Shown piece after piece: positions 1 to 7,268 of a DNA stretch of 64,000 nt. Each line of letters begins with the position of its first letter. Positions within the stretch are counted from its first letter, which is position 1. The notes beneath the pieces were generated by a model that had not been told where the DNA came from, searched no databases, and saw only the letters and a list, made by a program, of their open reading frames with translations. The stretch comes from VRUE01 sp963714155 (lineage in GTDB: Bacteria > Actinomycetota > Thermoleophilia > Solirubrobacterales > 70-9). Made by a program: the position numbers and the translations under genes. The DNA is taken from the NCBI GenBank assembly GCA_963714155.1, contig OY970236.1, positions 992,001-1,056,000 on the forward strand. Reading direction: 5' to 3'.

Positions 1-462
1 CGGGATTTCGCGCCCCTTGCTGCGCACGGCGTAGTCCTCATAGCCGTGGTAGGACTTGACCGCCATTGGCCAGAGGCGCTCGCGCTCCTCGGGGTTGGCG
101 ACGCGGGCGTGGACCGGAAGGTGGTGCGAGGCGACCTGCACCGTGGTGTCCGGATTGGCCTTGAGGTTGTGGTACCAGGCGGGGTGTTTGGGGAAGCCGC
201 CCTTGGAGGCGACGATGACGAGGTTCTCGCCGTCCCTGAAGTAGAGCAGCGGCGAGGTGCGCTCGGTGCCGCTCTTCGCCCCCTTGTGGTCGAGCAGCAG
301 CATCTTGCCGGGGACGCCCGGGATCTTGTGCCCCAGGCGCCCGCCGGTTGCCTTGTATAGCGCCGTGTGGGCGCCCATGAAGCGGCGGGTGGCAGGCCAA
401 ATCCTGTCCGCGACGTCGAGGTATCGCGGAGGACGCCTGCCACCTGTCGCCTCGGAGCTCAG
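1..462 (-). CDS. DUF385/nitroreductase-family deazaflavin-dependent oxidoreductase (3' end outside window)
   Basis: The reverse-strand reading frame gives a Ddn-like (F420-dependent nitroreductase, DUF385) sequence: GAKSGTERTSPLLYF, then GGFPKHPAWYHNL and ERERLWPMAVKSYHGYEDY, which are the typical family blocks. Members are small split-barrel proteins that use reduced F420 or FMN to reduce quinones or other substrates. The C-terminus runs off the left edge. The first ATG in frame is at 378, but clearly protein-like sequence (RYLDVADRIWPATRRF) continues upstream, and the only start-like codon there is a CTG at 462 that overlaps the TGA of the upstream SDR gene as CTGA, the same coupling geometry as ATGA/GTGA elsewhere in the window. 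I therefore extend to 462; ATG 378 is the conservative alternative. Family call is firm, start is not. Confidence 0.75.
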   Translation of the reverse strand, partial: MSSEATGGRRPPRYLDVADRIWPATRRFMGAHTALYKATGGRLGHKIPGVPGKMLLLDHKGAKSGTERTSPLLYFRDGENLVIVASKGGFPKHPAWYHNLKANPDTTVQVASHHLPVHARVANPEERERLWPMAVKSYHGYEDYAVRSKGREIP

Positions 463-1289
463 GTGTACATCCCCCCGAACATGCCGCCGGTGACGTTGAG
501 CACCTGGCCGTGCACGTAGTTCGCCATCGGTGAGGCGAGGAAGAGCACCGGGGCTGATGCCTCCTCCGGGGTGGCGGGGCGGCCGAGCGGGATGATCGCC
601 GAGGCCATCGCCCGCATCTGCTCGGGGATGCCGAGCTCGATCTTCTCGCCACCCGGTGCGGTCATCTCGCCGCCCTGCTCCTTGGCGGCGGTAAGGCGGG
701 TTTCGACGAAGCCGAAGGCGACCGCGTTGACGTTGATCTTGAACTGGCCCCACTCCTTGGCCAGCGTTTTGGTCATGCCGACGACGGCCATCTTCGCCGC
801 CGAGTAGTTGACCTGACCGGCGTTGCCCATCATGCCCGAGGTCGAGGAGACGTTGATGATCTTGCGGAAGACCTCCTTGCCTTCGCCGCGCTCGGTCTTG
901 GCGGCCTCGCGCCAGTGCGGGGCGAGTGCGCGGGCGACGCGGAAGGGCACGATCGTGTGGATGTCGATCATCGCCTGGAACTGCTCGTCGCTCATCTTGT
1001 GGGCGACGCTGTCCCAGGTGTAGCCGGCGTTGTTGACGACGATGTCGACCGCGCCGAAGGCGTCGACTCCGGCGGCGACGAGCTTGTCGGCGGCGTCGGG
1101 CTCGGTCAGGTCGCCGGCGAAGACCGCGGTCTCGCCGTCGATCTCGCTCGAGGTCTGCTCGGCGACGTCGGCGTCGAGATCATTGATCAGCACCTTGGCG
1201 CCCTCGGCGACGAACATCTCCGCCGTGGCCCGGCCAATCCCGCGCGCCGACCCGGTGACGATCGCCGCTTTGCCATCAAGAAGTCCCAT
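459..1289 (-). CDS. Short-chain dehydrogenase/reductase (FabG-like SDR)
   Basis: A 276-residue classical SDR, likely an NAD(P)-dependent oxidoreductase of a hydroxyacyl or alcohol substrate in the cytosol. The Rossmann glycine motif TGSARGIG is near residue 12, NNAG near 87, and the catalytic Ser and YSAAK are around residues 148-165. An insert between the NNAG strand and the catalytic Ser (HWREAAKTERGEGKEVF) makes it slightly longer than FabG. The start ATG has a good ribosome site (GAAGGAGAG) and lies about 40 nt downstream of a TAGCCT -10 box. It appears to be the first gene of a two-gene unit with the deazaflavin oxidoreductase. A palindrome shared with two other promoters lies at its -35 position. 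Substrate cannot be told from sequence. Confidence 0.9.
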   Translation of the reverse strand: MGLLDGKAAIVTGSARGIGRATAEMFVAEGAKVLINDLDADVAEQTSSEIDGETAVFAGDLTEPDAADKLVAAGVDAFGAVDIVVNNAGYTWDSVAHKMSDEQFQAMIDIHTIVPFRVARALAPHWREAAKTERGEGKEVFRKIINVSSTSGMMGNAGQVNYSAAKMAVVGMTKTLAKEWGQFKINVNAVAFGFVETRLTAAKEQGGEMTAPGGEKIELGIPEQMRAMASAIIPLGRPATPEEASAPVLFLASPMANYVHGQVLNVTGGMFGGMYT

Positions 1290-1330
1290 CAGTCTGCTCT
1301 CTCCTTCTCGGATTCGAAAGTCGGCCCGGG

Positions 1331-1336
1331 AGGCTA
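1331..1336 (-). promoter_or_regulatory. -10 box of the SDR gene (TAGCCT)
   Basis: On the minus strand TAGCCT fits the actinobacterial TANNNT -10 pattern. It precedes the SDR start by about 40 nt, leaving a leader that carries the GAAGGAG ribosome site. The palindrome at 1357-1372 sits where the -35 element should be. No experiment supports it; the call rests on pattern and position. Confidence 0.4.
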
Positions 1337-1356
1337 CAAGGAACGATGCCTCCTGG

Positions 1357-1372
1357 TTGACTGGCCAGTCGG
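1357..1372. promoter_or_regulatory. Palindromic operator, copy 1 (TTGACTGGCCAGTCGG)
   Basis: Core GACTG-GC-CAGTC is a perfect inverted repeat (GACTGGCCAGTC). The same core, GACTG-NN-CAGTC, recurs at 22687-22702 in front of the nitrilase-tetR operon, and a matched variant GGCTG-GT-CAGCC occurs at 40894-40909 in front of an aldehyde dehydrogenase gene. Here it overlaps the expected -35 of the SDR promoter. The length and symmetry fit a TetR-family dimer site; the TetR gene at 23555 is the obvious candidate binder, by inference. Confidence 0.6.
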
Positions 1373-1404
1373 TGGGTGGAGACGGTGTTCGCCGGGGCTC
1401 CCGC

Positions 1405-2193
1405 TCAGGGCGGGGGCGACATCAGCAGCCGGTAGTCGAAGGCCGTCTCGTAGCCGAGCTTGGTGTAGATCGGCTTGCCCATCGGCGATGCCTGCAGCGA
1501 GGCGATCTCGGTGCCGAGGGCGAGGCCGGCGTTTGTCGCCGCCACGGTCACGGCGCGGCCGAGGCCCTGGCCGCGCGCCCGCTCTGTGCTGCCGACCCAG
1601 TAGATGCCGGCGACGCCGTGGCTGACGATCGTCATCGCGATGCTCGCCGGCTCGCCGTCCAAGTAGACGATGAAGGCGACGACGTTCTCGGCGAGCAGGC
1701 CGGAGTGGTCGGTGTAGCCGGCGAAGACCTCGGGCGGGAAGCCATTGCTCGCGTAGGCCTCCTTGGCTACGCGCCAGAAGCCGGGAGCTTCGTCCTGCGA
1801 GCTCAGCCGCCGGAGCTCCGCCCCATCGGGCAGCGGCTCCGTCGCGAGCTCGTTGTCGAGCAGCATCTCCGGCATCTCGAAGACGGCCTGGAAGCCCGCC
1901 GCCTCGGCGGCGGCAGTGAGGTCGTCGTCGGCTGCCTGGCCCGTCCTGACCCAGATGCTGAACCCGCGCTCGCGGGCGGCGAAGAACTCCTTGGCGCGGG
2001 CGATGAAGTCCTCGGCGTCGATGTTGCCGTCGCGGCGAAAGGCGGCGTTGGAGATCACCGGGTGGGTGGCGCTGCCGGCGCCGAAGAGCCAGCCCGGCTC
2101 GGCCTCGATCGCGGCGTTGGGATCGAGCTCGAAGAACTGGCGCGAGCTGTCGACGAGGTTGAGGTGGGCTGGCTCGAGCCGGCTATCCGCCAA
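1405..2193 (-). CDS. GNAT-family N-acetyltransferase
   Basis: A 262-residue protein whose C-terminal half is a GNAT domain: IYWVGSTERARGQGLGRAVTVAATNAGL is interrupted only by the expected acetyl-CoA pyrophosphate loop (R-A-R-G-Q-G-L-G, about residues 190-200), followed by LQASPMGKPIYTKLGYE, the usual end of the fold. The N-terminal half resembles a second, degenerate GNAT repeat (FAARERGFSIWVRTG). The acceptor is unknown. The start overlaps the end of the VOC gene by 11 nt, so the VOC and GNAT genes are probably cotranscribed. There is no visible ribosome site stronger than others nearby. Confidence 0.85.
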   Translation of the reverse strand: MADSRLEPAHLNLVDSSRQFFELDPNAAIEAEPGWLFGAGSATHPVISNAAFRRDGNIDAEDFIARAKEFFAARERGFSIWVRTGQAADDDLTAAAEAAGFQAVFEMPEMLLDNELATEPLPDGAELRRLSSQDEAPGFWRVAKEAYASNGFPPEVFAGYTDHSGLLAENVVAFIVYLDGEPASIAMTIVSHGVAGIYWVGSTERARGQGLGRAVTVAATNAGLALGTEIASLQASPMGKPIYTKLGYETAFDYRLLMSPPP

Positions 2194-2608
2194 GTTCCAC
2201 CCCGCCGTCCTCGGTGATCGTCCAGTGCGGGTTATGGGCGACCTCCCAGGGATGGCCGTCGGGATCGATGAAGAGCCCGCTGTAGCCGCCCCAGAAGGTC
2301 TCGGCCGGCTCGCGGCCGATCGTCGCGCCGGCGCCGCGGGCCTCCTCGATCACCGCGTCGACCTCGGCCGGCGAGCCGAAGTTGAGCGCCAGGGTCACGC
2401 CGCCCCAGCCACCGTTGTCCTCCACGCAGCTGTCCTCGGCGAGGCGGGCCCGGTCCCAGAGGGCGACGACCATGCCGCCGCCCGCCTGGAAGAAGACGAC
2501 ATCGTCCTCGGGCGCTGCGCCAGTCGTCCAGCCGAGCGCTTCGTAGAAGCGGCGCGCCCGCCCGAGATCACCCGTGCCGAGCGTGATCAGGCTGACGCGC
2601 TGCTTCAC
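2183..2608 (-). CDS. VOC-family (glyoxalase/bleomycin-resistance fold) protein
   Basis: A 141-residue single VOC module. It opens with VKQRVSLITLGTGDLGRARRFYEALGW and ends with GLFIDPDGHPWEVAHNPHW, the two recognisable halves of a glyoxalase-like metal-dependent fold (each quoted here only as landmarks; the joint stretch is longer). I choose the GTG at 2608, because the upstream frame is low-complexity Arg/Pro sequence that is a shadow of the DUF4234 gene. The gene starts 7 nt after the DUF4234 stop and overlaps the downstream GNAT gene. Substrate unknown; such proteins act as dioxygenases, lyases or drug-binding proteins. Confidence 0.85.
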   Translation of the reverse strand: MKQRVSLITLGTGDLGRARRFYEALGWTTGAAPEDDVVFFQAGGGMVVALWDRARLAEDSCVEDNGGWGGVTLALNFGSPAEVDAVIEEARGAGATIGREPAETFWGGYSGLFIDPDGHPWEVAHNPHWTITEDGGVELGG

Positions 2609-2615
2609 GAGTCGG

Positions 2616-3137
2616 TCAGGCCGTGGGTCCTGCCGGGGGCGGATCGCCGGCCGGGGGCTCGGTCGCCTGCGGCTGCTCGGGCATGGCCGGGGGGAGCGGG
2701 TCGGCCGGCGCCGGGGGCGCCAGTTCGCCCTCGATCGTGTCGGCTTCGGCTTCCCAGACCTTGTTGAGCTCAACCTGGACGTAGGCCCAGAGTGCGGGGG
2801 CGATCAGCAGGTAGAGGATGATCGCGATCCAGCCGTTGAGCGGCTCTTTGCCGGCGAGGCGGGAGGCACCCATCACGCGCTTGACGCCGCGCCAGTAGGT
2901 GATCAGCGCCGGCACGATGATCAGTCCGCCCGGGAACAGGGCGAGGAGGGAGTTGGTCGGGTTCTGGCCGAGGTCGTACCCCTTCGCCTTGCCGTAGTCG
3001 CGCAGCTCGCGGTTGATCCGGTACCACCAGACCAAGTGGTAGATGCCGAGCGTGATCAGCGGCAGCAGCGCCGCCGCCCAGGGACTGCGGACCTTCACCC
3101 GGTCCTGGCTTCCCCGGATCTGCATTTCGTACGCCAT
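2616..3137 (-). CDS. DUF4234 membrane protein
   Basis: 173 residues. The N-terminal half matches DUF4234: SPWAAALLPLITLGIYHLVWWYRIN is a membrane helix ending in the family's conserved W-Y-R-I-N, followed by helices around LFPGGLIIVPALITYW and IAIILYLLIAPALWAY. The last 45 residues are a Pro/Ala/Glu-rich tail that is probably disordered and cytosolic. Function of the family is unknown. An AGGGG ribosome site lies 6 nt before the ATG. It heads a run of three minus-strand genes (DUF4234, VOC, GNAT). Confidence 0.85.
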   Translation of the reverse strand: MAYEMQIRGSQDRVKVRSPWAAALLPLITLGIYHLVWWYRINRELRDYGKAKGYDLGQNPTNSLLALFPGGLIIVPALITYWRGVKRVMGASRLAGKEPLNGWIAIILYLLIAPALWAYVQVELNKVWEAEADTIEGELAPPAPADPLPPAMPEQPQATEPPAGDPPPAGPTA

Positions 3138-3206
3138 CTAACCCCTCGTTTCTCCCTGCATCGGATAGGTCGCGAAGACACTAACCGACGTTTCGCGGGA
3201 AATCGC

Positions 3207-3638
3207 CTATCCGGCTATTGCGGCGAGGTCGTTGGGGCGCAGCAGGGCGACGAGAGTTCCTCCGTCAACCGCCGCCAGTCCACCCTTGCGCAGCTTTACG
3301 TGGGCACCGGTGAGGCGGGCGACCTCGGTGGAGAAGTCGGGCTCGTGGCCAACGAGGAGAACGTCACCGCGGCCCGCGGCCAGGCCGGTCGAGTCGAAGG
3401 GACCGCCTCGCAGCTCCTCGGTGATCTCCGGCTCGAGATCAAGTGCCTCGCAGGCCAGTTGGGCTGTGTCGGCAGCGCGGACCTTGGGGCTCGTCAGGCA
3501 GGCATCGGGCTTGATCCCCAGGGCGGCGAACGCCGCGCCCGCGGCCCGTGCCTGGCGCTCTCCCTTCGCGGTGAGCCGCCGCGCCGCGTCGTCACCCATG
3601 CCTTCCTCCGCGTCGCCGTGCCTGAGCAGGTAGATCAC
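3207..3638 (-). CDS. sixA: SixA-type phosphohistidine phosphatase
   Basis: 143 residues of the histidine-phosphatase superfamily. YLLRHGDAEE carries the RHG motif with the nucleophilic histidine near residue 7, LTSPKVRAADTA is the second conserved block, and VGHEPDFS near residue 95 has the second catalytic histidine. The length is that of stand-alone SixA, which removes phosphate from phosphohistidine of signalling proteins. Two adjacent GTG codons (3641 and 3638) could start it; the second lies 7 nt after a TAGCAT -10 box, the spacing seen at other leaderless genes here, so I prefer it. Divergent from the GH114 gene. Confidence 0.85.
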   Translation of the reverse strand: MIYLLRHGDAEEGMGDDAARRLTAKGERQARAAGAAFAALGIKPDACLTSPKVRAADTAQLACEALDLEPEITEELRGGPFDSTGLAAGRGDVLLVGHEPDFSTEVARLTGAHVKLRKGGLAAVDGGTLVALLRPNDLAAIAG

Positions 3639-3645
3639 CACGTCG

Positions 3646-3686
3646 ATGCTACGAAGTCAGGGCCGCGGGGCGCGGCTGCCTATCCT
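3646..3686. promoter_or_regulatory. Divergent promoter region, sixA / GH114
   Basis: Minus-strand TAGCAT at 3646-3651 precedes the sixA GTG by 7 nt; plus-strand TATCCT at 3681-3686 precedes a CTG codon of the GH114 frame by 6 nt. Both spacings fit leaderless transcripts. Here the two -10 boxes are separate rather than overlapping. Confidence 0.45.
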
Positions 3687-3692
3687 CGGTCC

Positions 3693-4478
3693 CTGGGCCC
3701 GCATCGCTTCTCAGCTGTCGCCGTGCTTGCCGCTTGTCTGGGGTTGCTCTTCTGCGGCCCAGCGCAGGCACGTTGGCACCCGGCTCCCACTGTCCAGCCA
3801 TGGCAGTGGCAGCTCCAGGGTGAGGTTGACACCGGCGTTGATGCAGCGGTCTACGACGTCGACGGGTTCGAAACGCCGGCGAGCGTCGTGCGGCGGCTGC
3901 ACGGGCTGGGACGCCACGTCATTTGTTACCTCGACGTCGGCAGCTGGGAGAGCTACCGGCCGGATGCCGACTCGTTTCCCCGCTCGGTGATCGGCCGGCG
4001 CTACGAAGGTTTTCCCGACGAGCGCTGGCTCGATATCCGCCGTTTCCACCTGTTCGCCGGGGCGCTCAGGCATCGCTTCGACATCTGTGCGCGCAAGGGG
4101 TTCGATGCGGTCGAGCCCGACAACATCGCCGGCTGGGAAAACGAGACCGGCTTTCCGATCGGTGCCGCGGCGCAACTGCGCTTCAATCGCTGGGTCGCGC
4201 GCCAGGTGCACGCCCGCGGCATGGCGGTCGCGCTGAAGAACGACGGCGGCCAGGTGCGGCAGCTGCTCAGCGCCTTCGACTTCGCGATCGTCGAGCAGTG
4301 CTTCCAGTACGACGAGTGTGGGATGTACGAGCCGTTTGTCAGCGCGGGCAAGGCGGTCTTCGAGGCCGAGTACGAACTCGAACCGTCCGCTTACTGTGGT
4401 GAGGCGGAGGCGATCGGCTTCAGCGCCGTGGGCAAGTCCTACGACCTCTTCGCCGCTCCCTGGCGCCCCTGTCTCTAG
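3693..4478 (+). CDS. Secreted GH114 endo-alpha-1,4-polygalactosaminidase-like protein
   Basis: 261 residues of the GH114 (TM1410-like) barrel. Landmarks are WQLQGEVDTGVDAAVYDVDGFE, HVICYLDVGSWESYRPD, DERWLDIR, then FDAVEPDNIAGWENETGF and MAVALKNDGGQV; the D-x-V-E-P-D-N and C-Y-x-D-x-G motifs define the family, whose characterised members cleave galactosaminogalactan-type polymers. An export signal (hydrophobic run ending GPAQA) opens the protein. No ATG fits: a CTG at 3693, 6 nt after a TATCCT -10 box, gives a signal peptide with a basic N-terminus (GPHRF), whereas GTG 3723 truncates it. The stop lies 1 nt from that of the convergent amidase, so two cell-wall-active enzymes are tail to tail. 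Confidence 0.8.
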   Translation: MGPHRFSAVAVLAACLGLLFCGPAQARWHPAPTVQPWQWQLQGEVDTGVDAAVYDVDGFETPASVVRRLHGLGRHVICYLDVGSWESYRPDADSFPRSVIGRRYEGFPDERWLDIRRFHLFAGALRHRFDICARKGFDAVEPDNIAGWENETGFPIGAAAQLRFNRWVARQVHARGMAVALKNDGGQVRQLLSAFDFAIVEQCFQYDECGMYEPFVSAGKAVFEAEYELEPSAYCGEAEAIGFSAVGKSYDLFAAPWRPCL

Positions 4479-4479
4479 G

Positions 4480-5172
4480 TCAGCAGCTGCCGAGCTGGTG
4501 CAACCGCTGGCGGTAGGCCCGCATCGAGGCGTGCCGCCAGTCCCCGTGAGTCTGCCGCCGCAAGCTCGCAACCCGCTCGCGGTGATAGGGAGAGGAGAGG
4601 CTCTCCGCGTGGCCGATCACGTTGCGCAACTTGATCTGGAAGCGACAGCGCAGGTAACGGGTGAGCCTCAGCGAGGCACGCATCTGGCGCCGGTTGCCAA
4701 GCACTTCGCCGTCGCTGAACCCAGTGTGCTCGATCCCAATCGCCGTCCAGTTGAGCCCGACCGTGTGCCGGCAGCGAGCCCTAGTCGAGACCAGCTGGAA
4801 GATCCGCCCCGACCCCGAGATCACGAAGTGCGAGCAGACGTTGGGCAGCTCGTGCAGCTCCGGATCGCGAACGTCGGGGGCAAAGGTGTTGTAGACGGCA
4901 GCGGCGCTGCCGGTTTCGGCCCAGTGCTCAACGATCACCCGCGGGCGTTTGAGGCGCCAAGAGTGTTCTCCGTAGTGCCGCTGCGAGTAGGCAGCCATCT
5001 CCCGCTTCCGCTTGGGCCCGAAGGGGATGAGGTGACGGACGATGTGCGGCCGTGGCGCATGCGTGATGCGTGACGCGGTCCTTTGGTTGTCGGAGTCCGC
5101 CGGCGCCACCTGAGCCACCAGTCCGCCCACGACAACACAGGCGAAAAGCAGAATGGAGAGGCGAGCTCTCAC
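4480..5172 (-). CDS. Secreted N-acetylmuramoyl-L-alanine amidase (Amidase_2/PGRP type)
   Basis: 230 residues with an N-terminal signal peptide (basic MRAR, hydrophobic core, VAPADS). The catalytic domain has VIVEHWAETGS (first zinc histidine), SHFVISGSGRIFQLV, RCRHTVGLNWTAIGIEHTG (second histidine and the family's G-I-E motif) and NVIGHAES, the usual order of an Amidase_2 zinc hydrolase that cuts the lactyl-amide bond in peptidoglycan. It is probably exported and acts in wall remodelling. Its GTG start overlaps the stop of the upstream GNAT gene by 4 nt (GTGA), so the two form an operon. Confidence 0.85.
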   Translation of the reverse strand: MRARLSILLFACVVVGGLVAQVAPADSDNQRTASRITHAPRPHIVRHLIPFGPKRKREMAAYSQRHYGEHSWRLKRPRVIVEHWAETGSAAAVYNTFAPDVRDPELHELPNVCSHFVISGSGRIFQLVSTRARCRHTVGLNWTAIGIEHTGFSDGEVLGNRRQMRASLRLTRYLRCRFQIKLRNVIGHAESLSSPYHRERVASLRRQTHGDWRHASMRAYRQRLHQLGSC

Positions 5173-5603
5173 GGTTCCAAGTTCCGAACCCGCCGCCCGA
5201 TCTCGCGATCCTGCGGATAACCGGCTGCCTCCCAGAACCCTCCCGCCACCTCGTCGTCAAAGGCAACCAGCGCGGTGACGCGACGGACACCATACTCGCG
5301 CAAGTACTCCTCGCCCTCCCGCGTCAGCGCGAGCCCGATGCCCTCCCGCCGATGCCCCTCGCGCACGGCAAGCCGGTACATGTTGCCCCGCCAGCCGTCC
5401 CAGGCCGCGATCAAGACGCCAACGATCTCCCCGTCCTGCTCAGCCACCAAGAGCGCGGCCGGCGAGTCGTCGACCAGCCGCTCGACGTCCTCGGGCCCGT
5501 CAGGTGTACTCGCATGCTCGCTGCGAGCTTCTGCCCACAACTCCAATACCGCCGGCACGTCGGGCCGTCGACAGTGGCGAACGTTGGTTTCCCCGCCGGT
5601 CAA
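5169..5603 (-). CDS. GNAT-family N-acetyltransferase
   Basis: 144 residues covering one GNAT domain: N-terminal DVPAVLELWAEA helix, LLVAEQDGEIVGVLIA, then YRLAVREGHRREGIGLALT with the R-x-x-G-I-G acetyl-CoA loop, and a C-terminal VAGGFWEAAGY. I choose the TTG at 5603 because it lies 6 nt after a TATGCT -10 box on the minus strand; a longer TTG start at 5645 would run through that promoter. Cotranscribed with the downstream amidase gene. Substrate unknown. Confidence 0.8.
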   Translation of the reverse strand: MTGGETNVRHCRRPDVPAVLELWAEARSEHASTPDGPEDVERLVDDSPAALLVAEQDGEIVGVLIAAWDGWRGNMYRLAVREGHRREGIGLALTREGEEYLREYGVRRVTALVAFDDEVAGGFWEAAGYPQDREIGRRVRNLEP

Positions 5604-5609
5604 GTGTGG

Positions 5610-5619
5610 AGCATAGCGT
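5610..5619. promoter_or_regulatory. Symmetric bidirectional promoter AGCATAGCGT
   Basis: Minus-strand TATGCT (5610-5615) and plus-strand TAGCGT (5614-5619) are both TANNNT -10 boxes and share the central TA. The minus box serves the GNAT gene (leaderless TTG at 5603); the plus box would start the exported-protein gene with a leader of roughly 35 nt that carries its AAAGGGAG ribosome site. The same A-NNN-TA-NNN-T arrangement occurs at 18751 and 52208, each time between divergent genes. Confidence 0.55.
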
Positions 5620-5659
5620 TGCGGTTGAACCAATCCATCGAGCAAAGGGAGTCCCGAAC

Positions 5660-6544
5660 ATGAAGAGGAACAGACTCAGGGTGATGCCCATGGCGCTTTT
5701 CGTCGTCGCGCTCGCCGTGTTGGGGTTAACGGGAAGCGCATCGGCCAAACTCGTGGGGGAATTCACGAAGTTTCAGCAGTGCCCTTGGGCCAGTCCTGAA
5801 GTAAAAGAATGCTTCTACCTGCAGAGCGAAGCCGGCGAAGTGATGCTGGGCAACCACATCGTGCCGATCGAAAAACAGGTGGTTCTTCAGGGTGGGTTCG
5901 GCGAACCAGTCGAAGGAATAGCACCTTTCTTTGCCGCCAAAAACGGCGTGACGCTCGCCAAAACACCTCGGGCGCTCCCCGGTGGATTGCTGGGGCTCGT
6001 TCCTCCCGAAAAATCACCATTCCTGGTAAAAACGCTTTCAGCGTTTTTCTACGAAAATGCCCTGACCGGAGTCAACGTGACTCTCGAATTGGCCCAGGCG
6101 GCCTCCAACATCGAGATCGGCCGAGCCAATCTGATCGCGGGCGAAGGTCTCGCGCTGAAAATTCCGGTCAAGGTTCATCTGGAAAATCCGTTCCTCGGCA
6201 AATCTTGTGTCATCGGCTCCAGCAGCAAACCTCTGCTCTGGGAGCTCACAACGGGTACGACCGCCCCGCTAAAACCAAATCTGCCAATTAGCGGAAACCC
6301 TAGTGAAAGCGAAGAACTCCTCGAAGAAGAAGAGATCCTGAAGCTGAACGGAAACGTTCTCGCCGACAATGAGTGGTCGGCGCCGCTTTCAGGTGGTTGC
6401 GGCGGGGGGATCAGTTTCTTCGTCGACCCCATTGTCGACTTGCAGTTCGGAACTACGACGGCTGGTAACAACACCGCGATCTTTAGAAATACGGTCTATT
6501 TCGCAACTGCCGCGGCGGTGAAATTAAACAATGAAGACCACTAA
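5660..6544 (+). CDS. Exported protein of unknown function (Sec signal)
   Basis: 294 residues starting at ATG 5660 after an AAAGGGAG ribosome site. The signal peptide is a textbook one: basic KRNRLR, hydrophobic core, cut after GSASA. The mature part has paired cysteines (QQCPW and KECFY; GKSCVIG and GGCGGG), which could form disulfides, and an acidic stretch ESEELLEEEE near residue 215. I recognise no domain. Codon use is unusual for the window: many GAA, AAA, AAT and TTT codons where neighbours use GAG, AAG, AAC and TTC. It precedes a second exported protein of the same style, and Thermoleophilia are known to carry large sets of such lineage-specific secreted proteins; membership here is my inference. 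Confidence 0.8.
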   Translation: MKRNRLRVMPMALFVVALAVLGLTGSASAKLVGEFTKFQQCPWASPEVKECFYLQSEAGEVMLGNHIVPIEKQVVLQGGFGEPVEGIAPFFAAKNGVTLAKTPRALPGGLLGLVPPEKSPFLVKTLSAFFYENALTGVNVTLELAQAASNIEIGRANLIAGEGLALKIPVKVHLENPFLGKSCVIGSSSKPLLWELTTGTTAPLKPNLPISGNPSESEELLEEEEILKLNGNVLADNEWSAPLSGGCGGGISFFVDPIVDLQFGTTTAGNNTAIFRNTVYFATAAAVKLNNEDH

Positions 6545-6575
6545 GCCGGTTGACGCGAAAGGAGGGGTTGTGGCG

Positions 6576-7208
6576 ATGAACGCAAAGGCAATAGGCACCC
6601 TATTACGAGGTCTTTTGGCGGCGTTGGCGATCAGTGCTGTGTTCGTGGGAAGTGCCAGCGCTAGTCCCGCATGGAGGTTCTCAGGTAGCGAACTGAAAGC
6701 CGGTGAAACTGAGCTCACTGTTGGCGTGGCGGTTGGAAGCAGCATAACGGTGCCCGGAGCCACGACCAAGTGTGAACATATGGTCTACAAGCTGGTGATT
6801 TCAAACAGCGAAGCCGTCGGTAAAGGGGAAGTAACGGAAGCGCTTTTTTATAACTGCACGACAACCGGCGGCGCAGAATGCACGGTTGATGCGATTGCAG
6901 CGGAAAAACTACCGTGGCCATCGCACCTGAAAACGGTTGGCGGCAGTAACTACGTCGTGTTCAATAAAGTCAACATCAGCATCCTCTACGGCGGTGCGCT
7001 ATGTCCGCTGGGTGGAATGGTGGCAACGGTCACCGGTTCGGCGGGAGCCTTGTTCAACAACAAAACGGAAGCCGCCACCTTCAGCGCCGCGAGCTTCAGT
7101 GCAACGAAAACGGAACTGAAAGCGCTCGGTGCGGCGGTCGAATGGGACGGCGTATTCCCGACCGAAGCATTTGAATGGCACAGGGAACAGCCGTTGACGG
7201 TCGGATAG
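6576..7208 (+). CDS. Exported protein of unknown function, second of a pair
   Basis: 210 residues from ATG 6576, chosen because AAAGGAGGGG lies 8 nt upstream; the frame is open further back through the end of the previous gene, but that part has no signal-like start. A signal peptide (LLRGLLAALAISAVF, cleaved after GSASAS) leads into a beta-rich, Cys-containing body: TKCEHMVYK, YNCTTTGGAEC and GALCPLGG. The repeated pattern of short Cys-flanked strands resembles the preceding protein but I cannot align them confidently. It shares the AT-richer codon use. Gap to the upstream gene is 31 nt, so the two are probably one transcript, ending at the strong hairpin just downstream. Confidence 0.8.
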   Translation: MNAKAIGTLLRGLLAALAISAVFVGSASASPAWRFSGSELKAGETELTVGVAVGSSITVPGATTKCEHMVYKLVISNSEAVGKGEVTEALFYNCTTTGGAECTVDAIAAEKLPWPSHLKTVGGSNYVVFNKVNISILYGGALCPLGGMVATVTGSAGALFNNKTEAATFSAASFSATKTELKALGAAVEWDGVFPTEAFEWHREQPLTVG

Positions 7209-7224
7209 CGCCCGTGGCCACGGT

Positions 7225-7255
7225 TGCGAGCGCCGGGGGAGACCCGGCGCTCGCA
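7225..7255. terminator. Strong bidirectional terminator hairpin
   Basis: TGCGAGCGCCGGG, a 5-nt loop GGAGA, then CCCGGCGCTCGCA: a perfect 13-bp stem between the convergent exported-protein and acyl-CoA dehydrogenase genes. There is no T-run on the plus strand, as is common for high-GC actinobacterial terminators. Confidence 0.75.
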
Positions 7256-7268
7256 CCTCTGTTGATCC

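Noticed and set aside
2574..3640. Long plus-strand open frame upstream of the GH114 gene
   Set aside because: It is antisense to VOC, DUF4234 and sixA genes, has low-complexity composition and no start support; only the GH114 part after 3693 is coding.
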